Shown here: in pieces, positions 25,211 through 32,043 of the stretch
Position numbering within the stretch: position 1 is the first letter of the stretch
How the letters are laid out: each line of letters starts with the position of its first letter
Source of the DNA: Planctomycetota bacterium
Lineage (GTDB): Bacteria > Planctomycetota > UBA8742 > UBA2392
Direction of reading: 5' to 3'
Assembly (NCBI GenBank): GCA_020849795.1
Contig: JADZFR010000006.1
Coordinates: 1 to 64,000 of the forward strand
DNA length: 64,000 bases
Position numbers and translations under genes: made by a program
Notes under the pieces: generated by a model
Database searches by the model: none
Told to the model about the DNA's origin: nothing
Seen by the model: the letters and a program-made list of their open reading frames with translations, nothing else

Positions 25211-25450
25211 TTAGCGGCCGGCGAGTTTCTGGATGTCCGGGTTCACGTCGTAGTTGTGCACGACATTGCCGAAAGCGTTCTTCCACTGGCGCACGCGCTC
25301 GCGCGAGACGTTGTATTCCTCGGCGATGGTTTCGCCGCTGGTGCCGTCCTTGAGCAGCTTCAGGAAGCGCTTGAAGCGCGCCTTGCCGTACTGCTTGATG
25401 AAGTTGTTCGCAACGGTCGCGGGATCGACGGCGGGCTGGCTGTTGGACAC
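25211..25450 (-). CDS. Small helix-turn-helix protein
   Basis: A 79-residue protein from a GTG at 25450, chosen because AAAGGAGGA lies six bases before it; the open frame extends upstream but contains no domain. SGETIAEEYNVSRERVRQWKNAFG (about 43-66) is a good helix-turn-helix resembling sigma-70 region 4 or MerR-type recognition helices. It probably binds DNA, with the basic KQYGKARFKRFLKLLKDG segment just before. No partner gene is obvious. Confidence 0.72.
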   Translation of the reverse strand: MSNSQPAVDPATVANNFIKQYGKARFKRFLKLLKDGTSGETIAEEYNVSRERVRQWKNAFGNVVHNYDVNPDIQKLAGR

Positions 25451-25646
25451 GAGTCCTCCTTTACAGGCTGCACGCCGGTATTGACGTGTAAACACCAGCA
25501 TGTCGGATGGCTCTTGGCATGTCAAGAGCAAAGACCGCAGCCAAAACAGGCCAGCCGGGTCCGGAATGACGGTTGGAACCCCGTTGCCTAAGCCGCCCCT
25601 TTTCCTTACATTCTTCCCCCGAATCGATACCCCTGGAACATTGCAC

Positions 25647-26903
25647 ATGGCTGGACAAGTTGCTGTTGGTTCGTTTGCGCAGGACCGCGCGCCCGCAAAG
25701 GCGGGGGCCGCGGGCTGGATTCTGAACCCGAGTTGGGACAAGCGCTGGATCATCCTGCCCGCGCTGCTGGCCCCGATCCCGCCGCTGATCTTTTACGTTT
25801 CGATGTTCCTGCTTGAGCGCTACTCGGCGTTTGATGCGGCCACGCGCATGGGCGTCGCCGAAGACATCGTCAGCCTGGTGGTGATGGTGCTGGCCGGCGG
25901 GCCGCACGTATGGGTGACCTACACGCGCACCTGGCTGCACCCCGAGTTCAGGAAGCGCGAGAAAATCTGGTTCTTTGCCAGCTTTGCCGTGGTGCCGACG
26001 GTGGCAATCATGGCGCTGTCGTCAGAGCTTACGCGCACGCTGTTGCTCACGGGCTTCTTCTTCATTGCCAGCCTGCACATCATTCACCAGCTCAGTTACG
26101 TGGTGCGCTTTTACCAGGACCGCGACGCGGCGCGGCCGTCGCTGAAGTCGCGCCTGATCGACATTGGCGCGGTGCTGTTTCCGCTGTACCCGGTCAGCAG
26201 CTTCCGCATGGTGATGGTGAACGAAAACTCCTGGGCGTGGGCCTGGGCGCAGTCCTTCTTTGGCGAAAACGCCGCGGCTTGGCGCTTTCACATCGGCCGC
26301 GTGAACCCGTTGCTGCCCGACTTCATCCTCAGCGACTGGTTCTGGATGGCCAACCTGCTGGGCTTCCTGGTCTGCACCACGCTGTGGGTGACCAAGTCAG
26401 TGCGTGAGCATCGCCTGGGCATTCTGCAGAAGCCCAAGTTCCTGCTGATCGCGTGCGCGATTGGCGTCGGCTTGTTCTGCCCGCTGTGGCCGAACCTGGA
26501 TTCGAGTTTCCAGGGTTTCAACCTGTGGCACAGCATCCAGTACATCGCGCTGACGTGGTTCATCATGCGCATGCAGGTGAACAAAGGCGTGAAACTGAAC
26601 CGCTTTGTGCGCTGGCTGAGCGAAGACGACAACACCGGCCGCCGCTATTACAGCATCGCGTTCGTGCTGGTGCTGGCGATCATCGGCGTGATCATGGGCG
26701 TTGCCGTGATCCTGTCTGCGGCGCAGGGTGTCGGCATGTTCGCCGGCAGCGGCGAAGCCGGCACGCTAAGCTACAAGCCGGGCGGGGTGCTGCAGGCCTA
26801 CTATCTGCTCGGGTTCGGGTTGCTGTTGACGCATTATTTCCACGACGCGTTCTTCTTCAACCTGCACACGTTCAAAGACAAAGCCATCAACACGCGCGCC
26901 TGA
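25647..26903 (+). CDS. Multi-pass inner-membrane protein of unknown function
   Basis: A 418-residue protein from the ATG at 25647. Many hydrophobic segments are visible (around 33-55, 70-90, 110-130, 135-155, 175-190, 225-250, 265-285, 300-315, 335-360 and 375-395), so roughly ten helices. Conserved-looking polar residues sit in membrane segments (HIIHQLSY, HYFHDAFFF), suggesting metal or cofactor ligands. I do not recognise the family. A strong terminator follows, so it is probably expressed alone. Confidence 0.75.
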   Translation: MAGQVAVGSFAQDRAPAKAGAAGWILNPSWDKRWIILPALLAPIPPLIFYVSMFLLERYSAFDAATRMGVAEDIVSLVVMVLAGGPHVWVTYTRTWLHPEFRKREKIWFFASFAVVPTVAIMALSSELTRTLLLTGFFFIASLHIIHQLSYVVRFYQDRDAARPSLKSRLIDIGAVLFPLYPVSSFRMVMVNENSWAWAWAQSFFGENAAAWRFHIGRVNPLLPDFILSDWFWMANLLGFLVCTTLWVTKSVREHRLGILQKPKFLLIACAIGVGLFCPLWPNLDSSFQGFNLWHSIQYIALTWFIMRMQVNKGVKLNRFVRWLSEDDNTGRRYYSIAFVLVLAIIGVIMGVAVILSAAQGVGMFAGSGEAGTLSYKPGGVLQAYYLLGFGLLLTHYFHDAFFFNLHTFKDKAINTRA

Positions 26904-26928
26904 CGGCCACGCGACCTGCATGACCACC

Positions 26929-26963
26929 AAAGCGCCAACACGCCAAAGGGTGATTGGCGCTTT
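26929..26963 (+). terminator. Strong rho-independent terminator
   Basis: Ten-base arms AAAGCGCCAA (26929-26938) and TTGGCGCTTT (26954-26963), followed by GAGCGTTTTTCG. It ends the multi-pass membrane protein transcript. Confidence 0.8.
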
Positions 26964-27063
26964 GAGCGTTTTTCGTGAAGAGCAGTCGCCATCACCACCG
27001 CCGTGGCGCGAGACCAGCCGTGCCCCTTGCGTGTTGTACGCGGCCAAGCAACCCTGACCAGCC

Positions 27064-28224
27064 ATGCCCCGACGCATTACCATGCTGCTGCCGCATTACC
27101 CGCCTGATGTCGCCGCTGACGGGCAGCTGTTCGCGCTGTTGGCCCGCGAGCTGGCGGCGCGCGGGCACGACGTGCGCGTTCTGGCGTGGGCGCCGCGCTA
27201 TCAGGGCATGCGCGCGAACTGGGCGCGGCACGAGTCCACCAACGGCGTGCGCGTTTCGCGCTGCCGGGCGCCCGGCGGCAAGTCGCTGCTTGCGCGGGCG
27301 TTCGCTGCATGGTGGATCACGAACACGGCATTCTGGCGTGCGCTGTTTTCGCGCGGCGTGCTGCTGATGCCCTCAAGCCCGCCGACGCTGGGGCTGGTCG
27401 GCTGGTGGCTGTCGTGGGTCGGCCGCAAGTACATCTATGTGCTGCACGACATGCACCCCGAACTTGGCATCGCGCTGAAGCGCCTGAAGCCGGGGCTGCT
27501 CGCATCACTGCTGCGTTTTGCGCAGCGCCGCGCTATGGCCCGCGGCCAGACCGTGACACTGACGACGGGCATGGCTGGCAAGGCACAAGAGTTGCAGCCG
27601 CGTGCCAGGGTCACCGTGATCCCGAACTGGGTGGACACACAGGCGATCAGGCCCAAGCCGAAAGCCGCCAGCGTGTTTGCCCGCGAGCACGGTCTGGTCG
27701 ACCCGTTCGTGGTTCAATACAGCGGCAATCTCGGCTTGCTGCACCCGCTGGACGGCTTGACGCAGGCGATGCGCGAGCTGCCCGAGGCTGTGCTTTGCTA
27801 CATCGGGCGCGGCGCGAAACTTGAGGCGACGAAGTCATTGGCGCAGGACATGCCGAACGTGCACTTTTTCGACTATCAGCCGCTGGCAACGCTGGACGAC
27901 AGCCTTGCGGCCTGCGACCTCGCCGTGGTCGCCCTTGAGCCCGGTGCGGACAGGCTGGCCATGCCCAGCAAGCTGCAAGGAATACTGGCTTCGGGCAGGC
28001 CGGTGCTGGCGCTGGCGCCGCCGGACAGTGAGCTGGCAAAGTTGATCGAGCAGCACCAGTGCGGCTGGGTAGTGGGGGACAGCAACGACGCGCCGGCCGT
28101 GGCTGCAGCCATCCGCGCAGCCATGTCAGGCAACCGCGAGCAAAGAGCCGCCAACGCCCGCCAAGCCGCCGAGCAGTTTTCAGTGCAGCAGGCGGCTGAC
28201 GCGTACCAGGCGATCATCGGCTGA
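27064..28224 (+). CDS. Family 4 glycosyltransferase (WcaI-like)
   Basis: A 386-residue GT-B glycosyltransferase. The N-terminal domain begins RITMLLPHYPPDVAADGQLFALLARELAARGHDV, typical of the WcaI group. The C-terminal donor domain shows VTVIPNWVDTQAI, QYSGNLGLLHPLDGL and MPSKLQGILASGRPVLAL, with the acidic E/S nucleotide-sugar contacts. It probably transfers a sugar from a nucleotide sugar onto a lipid-linked polysaccharide at the cytoplasmic face. No capsule cluster surrounds it in this window. Confidence 0.87.
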   Translation: MPRRITMLLPHYPPDVAADGQLFALLARELAARGHDVRVLAWAPRYQGMRANWARHESTNGVRVSRCRAPGGKSLLARAFAAWWITNTAFWRALFSRGVLLMPSSPPTLGLVGWWLSWVGRKYIYVLHDMHPELGIALKRLKPGLLASLLRFAQRRAMARGQTVTLTTGMAGKAQELQPRARVTVIPNWVDTQAIRPKPKAASVFAREHGLVDPFVVQYSGNLGLLHPLDGLTQAMRELPEAVLCYIGRGAKLEATKSLAQDMPNVHFFDYQPLATLDDSLAACDLAVVALEPGADRLAMPSKLQGILASGRPVLALAPPDSELAKLIEQHQCGWVVGDSNDAPAVAAAIRAAMSGNREQRAANARQAAEQFSVQQAADAYQAIIG

Positions 28225-28448
28225 TGCTGCAAGCCGCGCATCCAGCGGCGCCGTGAGACGCCGGTGTCGCGCCGATGCCCTTTCGTGAAAGTCGTTGGAC
28301 ATCCGGCGCAAGTCACGGCGCTCGCTTGCCCGGGGACGAGACGCGACAGCATCGACAACCTCGCGCACAGAGTAGCGCAGAGGCTGGTGGCCGTGGTTGA
28401 CGGATCGGCGTAACATGTCACCTGCAGCATGTACGGCTTGGAGAATCC

Positions 28449-28658
28449 ATGGCGGATCAAGTGTTGAAGGCGAAGAACGGTAAGGTGCTCGGCAAGATCA
28501 AGTCCGGCGCCAACGGCCAGCTTGTTGCATTCTCAGCGAATGGAAAGCGGCTTGGCCGCTACGAGACCAGGAACGATACGACGTACAACGCCAACGGCGG
28601 CGCAATGGGGAAAGGCAATCAGTTGGCGGCGCTGATCTTTGCCGCGTCGCAAGACTAG
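28449..28658 (+). CDS. 69-residue repeat protein of unknown function
   Basis: A small protein with GGAG five bases before the ATG. It contains three short repeats of N-G-K/G-x-L/M-G-K/R at residues 10-16, 31-37 and 49-55, which suggests stacked beta-hairpins. It is basic overall, without signal peptide or cysteines. The stretch 28225-28448 before it holds no gene; a small ACATG/CATGT inverted repeat near 28416-28434 may be regulatory. Confidence 0.6.
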   Translation: MADQVLKAKNGKVLGKIKSGANGQLVAFSANGKRLGRYETRNDTTYNANGGAMGKGNQLAALIFAASQD

Positions 28659-28821
28659 TGGGCCGGCTGACCGTCCCCCTGAACCCAGCCGAAGATCGGG
28701 CTCGTTGGCTGCTGATTTCTTGCGCACCGAGTTCATCCCGTGTGCTCGTTGCCCCAGTCGCCGCCGGCGTGCGCCCTCAAATTCGCCCAGCACGCAGCAT
28801 CGGGTTGTACGCCAGCGCGCC

Positions 28822-29775
28822 TCACTTGCGGGGTTCTACGCCTTCTATGTTGTAGCGCTCCATCTTGTTGTAGAGGCTTTTGCGGGCCAGCCCCAGCCTT
28901 TTTGCTGCCAGCGTCTTGTTGCCGCCGCAGTCTTTCAGCACCATCTTGATCACTTCGGCTTCGATCTCGTCCATGGTCATGCTCAGCCAGCGGCGCGACA
29001 CATCCTGCTGCTCGAAACCCAGCGCGACCGAGCGGTCCAGGGCCCCCAGTGCCTCTTCGCCCAGCGAAATCCAGCGCACCACGAAGTTCTCAAGCTCGCG
29101 CACGTTGCCCGGCCACGGGTAATCTTTCAGGCGCTGCATCGTTTCGGCTTCAGGCGCTTTCGCCTCGACCCCGTAACGTTGGCCGTGCTTGCGCAGGAAG
29201 AAATCCACCAGCGCCGGCACATCCTCGGTGCGCTGGCGCAGCGGCGGCACCCTGATCTCGAACGTGTTCAGCCGGTACAACAGGTCGCTGCGAAACTGCC
29301 CTTCGCTGACCAGCCGCTCAATCGGCGCGTTCGTGGCCGTGATGATCCTTACATTGATCTTGATTGCGTCTGCGCTGCCCAGCCGCCGCACCTCGCGCTC
29401 CTGCAGCACGCGCAACAGCCGCTTCTGAAAACTGAGCGGGATGTCGCCGATCTCGTCCAGAAACAGCGTGCCGCCCTCGGCTTGCTCGAACAAGCCAATA
29501 CGGCGCTCGCGCGCGTCGGTGAAGGCCCCGGCTTCGAATCCGAATAGTTCGCTTTCGATCAGTGTTTCGGGGATGGCAAGGCAGCTCTGGCCGACGAAGG
29601 GCGCGTCGCGGCGGGCACTGAGGGCGTGGATGGCGCGGGCGACGACTTCTTTACCGGCGCCGCTCTCGCCCAGGATCATGACGGGGAACTCGGCGCCTGC
29701 GACCTGCAGAATCTGCTGCTTTAACTCCCGCATGAGCAAGGAGTTGCCAACTACGGTCTGGAGCGGGTCTGCCAT
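28822..29775 (-). CDS. Sigma-54 activator lacking a sensor domain
   Basis: A 317-residue protein. The AAA+ domain runs from residue 8 to about 240: Walker A GESGAGKE (36-43), GAFTDA (83-88) in place of GAFTGA, Walker B GGTLFLDEIGD (101-111) and the sensor region FRSDLLYRLNTFEI. A Fis-type helix-turn-helix occupies about 270-310 (GGNKTLAAKRLGLARKSLYNKM). There is no receiver, GAF or PAS domain, so control must come from partners or expression level. TATTCT ends 7 bases before the ATG, suggesting a leaderless mRNA. Confidence 0.88.
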   Translation of the reverse strand: MADPLQTVVGNSLLMRELKQQILQVAGAEFPVMILGESGAGKEVVARAIHALSARRDAPFVGQSCLAIPETLIESELFGFEAGAFTDARERRIGLFEQAEGGTLFLDEIGDIPLSFQKRLLRVLQEREVRRLGSADAIKINVRIITATNAPIERLVSEGQFRSDLLYRLNTFEIRVPPLRQRTEDVPALVDFFLRKHGQRYGVEAKAPEAETMQRLKDYPWPGNVRELENFVVRWISLGEEALGALDRSVALGFEQQDVSRRWLSMTMDEIEAEVIKMVLKDCGGNKTLAAKRLGLARKSLYNKMERYNIEGVEPRK

Positions 29776-29839
29776 ATGTGCAAGAATAACACACCAATTT
29801 CAAAACGCATCAGCAGGCCCGGCGCTATCCTGAGCACCC

Positions 29840-30364
29840 ATGTCCGAACCGTTCTTTGAATTCCTGCGTGAACCAAACCGAGAAAGCTTTTTGGCAGCAC
29901 GCCGCGCTGTGTTGGAAGACCCGAGCTACCAACCGTACTCGACTGACCTCGAAGATCTTGACGCGCTGATCGAGCAGGAAGACTACCAGGGCGTGCTCGA
30001 GCGCATGCCCCAGCTCGTGCCCAACCTCGTGCTGTCGCCGCGCCTGCACCTGATGCTGGCGTACACGCAGCGCCGGCTTGGCAACACGGACGCCGCCGAC
30101 ATGGAAGGCGCCATCGCCCGCACCTGCGCCGACGGCATCCTGATGACCGGCAAAGGCACAGCCGAGAATCCGTGGCTGGTGCTGCGCACATCGGACGAAT
30201 ACGACGTGCTGATGTTCATCGACAAGAAGATGGAACGTCAGGCGCTTGTGCGCAAAGACGGCAAGGCGCTCGACCGCCTGATGTGCGAAGACGGCAGCGA
30301 AGTCTGGTTCGACGTAACCGACGCGATGGGCGCCTTGAACAAGCAGATGCGCCCGTCAACCTAG
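29840..30364 (+). CDS. Conserved hypothetical protein (possibly DUF4919-like)
   Basis: A 174-residue soluble protein. The N-terminal half is helical, like a short TPR-type repeat (LDALIEQEDYQGVLERMPQLV...LHLMLAYTQRRLGN). The C-terminal half has GILMTGKGTAENPWLVLRTSDEYDVLMF and ends MCEDGSEVWFDVT. The G-T/N-P-x-x-V-x-x-x-x-E-Y-D pattern recalls DUF4919 proteins, but I am not certain. TATCCT ends 8 bases before the ATG. The last four bases overlap the convergent hydrolase-like gene. Confidence 0.68.
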   Translation: MSEPFFEFLREPNRESFLAARRAVLEDPSYQPYSTDLEDLDALIEQEDYQGVLERMPQLVPNLVLSPRLHLMLAYTQRRLGNTDAADMEGAIARTCADGILMTGKGTAENPWLVLRTSDEYDVLMFIDKKMERQALVRKDGKALDRLMCEDGSEVWFDVTDAMGALNKQMRPST

Positions 30365-30999
30365 AACATGCGCTGGGCAAAGAAGCGGTCAATGCGCGTC
30401 CACAGGTCGCGTTCGCCGGCTTCGCGGTACTCGTAGTTGCCCTCTTCGTTGTCAAAGAAGGCGTGGCCGACGCCGGCGTAGGTGTAGGTCTCGTCATCCA
30501 GCGGGCTGGTCGAAAGCACGCGCTCAAGCTCGCGCACGTCTTCAATCGGCACCTCGGAATCCAGTTCGCCGAAGACGGCGAGAATCGGCGCCCGTGACTT
30601 GCCCACCACCTCAAGCGGCTGGCGGATGATCACGTCGTCGGCGACGGGCAGCTTGACGAAGGGGCAAACCACCACGCAGGCATCGAGTTCTTCGTCGCAG
30701 GCCAGCAGCGCCAGTGTGCCGCCAAGCCAGGCACCGACGGTGCCGACCTTCTTGCCGCCGCCCATGGTTTTGCGCAGTTCGCGGGCGGCCTGCTTGACCT
30801 GTTGCACGCCGTGCACGATCTCGTCCAGGCTGACGTTGTCGATGGTGCGGGGCTGCCGCGTAAGCTCAAGTACCCGCACGGCAAAGCCCGTGTTGGCAAT
30901 GCCCTGCGCCGAGTGCATGACCGCCTTGTCAGCGACAAAGCGCTTGGGCACCAGCACAACGCCGGCTTTCACCGGCCCGGTTCTTGGGTTGACGAGCAT
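30361..30999 (-). CDS. Dienelactone-hydrolase-like protein lacking the nucleophile
   Basis: A 212-residue protein from the ATG at 30999; the start is uncertain because no Shine-Dalgarno is visible and the frame is open upstream to 31203, overlapping the divergent methyltransferase gene. The alpha/beta-hydrolase order is clear: VGTVGAWLGGTLALLA (85-100), LAVFGELDSEVP (acid) and AGVGHAFFDNEEG (histidine). At the nucleophile elbow, where dienelactone hydrolases have G-x-C-x-G-G, Trp91 stands instead of Cys or Ser. It is probably a non-hydrolytic or altered member. Confidence 0.75.
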   Translation of the reverse strand: MLVNPRTGPVKAGVVLVPKRFVADKAVMHSAQGIANTGFAVRVLELTRQPRTIDNVSLDEIVHGVQQVKQAARELRKTMGGGKKVGTVGAWLGGTLALLACDEELDACVVVCPFVKLPVADDVIIRQPLEVVGKSRAPILAVFGELDSEVPIEDVRELERVLSTSPLDDETYTYAGVGHAFFDNEEGNYEYREAGERDLWTRIDRFFAQRMF

Positions 31000-31120
31000 G
31001 CTGCGCAGGTTAACCCCGGCGCCGCCGCAGGGCCATAGCCCACTGTCGATGCGTTTGACCCTGCACCTTCCGCGTGTTTCGTTGTTGCCCCGCACTGCGT
31101 AACGGCACATAACACGCGCT

Positions 31121-31891
31121 GTGAGCAAACCAGAACCCACGGTCTTGCACGGCGATTCACTGGTTCTTGCGACGGAACTGCCGCAGGGGCAGGCAGATCT
31201 CATTTATCTGGACCCGCCGTTTTTTACCAACAAGCGACAGCGCAACCGCACCGGCCACCACTACGACGACCGCTGGCCCGGCGGTTTGGCCGAGTACCTG
31301 GCGTTCCTGCGCAAACTGCTTGAAGCCGCCCGTCCCCTGCTTTCCGCCCACGGGCTGCTGGCGCTGCACCTTGACTGGCGCGCAAGCCACTGGGGCCGCG
31401 TCGAGCTTGAGCGCCTGTTCGGCCCCGAAGCCTTCGTCAACGAGGTTATCTGGGCCTACCGCACCGGCGGCGGCAGCAAGCGGCACCTGCGCCGCAAGCA
31501 CGACACCATCCATGTGTTCGCCAACGGGCCGAAGTACGTGTTCAACCCGTCCACAGAAAAGAGCCGCCTTGCCCATCACTACGGATTTACCAACGTGCAG
31601 ATCCGCGACGATGGCGACGGCCCGTACACCCTCAGCGGCCTGCGCGACGTATGGGAGATCGCGGCTTTGCGCGGCAACATGAAAGAGTGGGTGGGCTACC
31701 CGACACAAAAGCCGCTGGCGCTGATGTGCCGTCTCATCGAGTGCTTCACGAACCCGGGTGCCCTGGTGGCGGACCTGTGCTGCGGCAGCGGCAGTACGCT
31801 GGTGGCGGCCCGCGGTCTGGGCCGGCGCTGGCTTGGCGTGGACAGCAACGCCGACGCTGTGAAGCTGGCACTCAGCAGGCTATCGCATTGA
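31121..31891 (+). CDS. Orphan DNA (N4/N6) methyltransferase, beta type
   Basis: A 256-residue protein from a GTG at 31121. Motif IV, DLIYLDPPFFTNKR, is at 26-39, before motif I, VADLCCGSGSTLVAAR (216-231), so motif order is that of class beta. TQKP at 195-198 precedes the SAM site, as usual. It would methylate adenine N6 or cytosine N4 in DNA. No restriction enzyme or specificity subunit is adjacent, so it is an orphan regulatory or phage-derived enzyme. Confidence 0.88.
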   Translation: MSKPEPTVLHGDSLVLATELPQGQADLIYLDPPFFTNKRQRNRTGHHYDDRWPGGLAEYLAFLRKLLEAARPLLSAHGLLALHLDWRASHWGRVELERLFGPEAFVNEVIWAYRTGGGSKRHLRRKHDTIHVFANGPKYVFNPSTEKSRLAHHYGFTNVQIRDDGDGPYTLSGLRDVWEIAALRGNMKEWVGYPTQKPLALMCRLIECFTNPGALVADLCCGSGSTLVAARGLGRRWLGVDSNADAVKLALSRLSH

Positions 31892-31902
31892 AAGCGCGGA
31901 GT

Positions 31903-32043
31903 TATACTCTTGCGCTGGGTGAGTTGATGCTCATCCGGGGTTGCTTTGAAACTCGGGAATCAGCCTGTAAGTGCATACAAGCTCGCTCGTTAGGGCGCTG
32001 TTGACAGGCTGGCCTTTGGCCCACCTGGGGGCGAAACAACAAG
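31903..32043 (+). promoter_or_regulatory. Promoter and structured 5' leader
   Basis: TATACT (31903-31908) begins right after the methyltransferase stop and is 135 bases from the next ATG. The leader can fold: CAGCCTGT (31961-31968) pairs with ACAGGCTG (32004-32011), and GGCC-TTT-GGCC follows (32011-32021). I do not recognise a known riboswitch. Confidence 0.4.

Noticed and set aside
31903..32043. Known riboswitch (molybdenum cofactor, c-di-GMP, glycine) in the leader
   Set aside because: The helices seen do not match the conserved cores I know for these classes.
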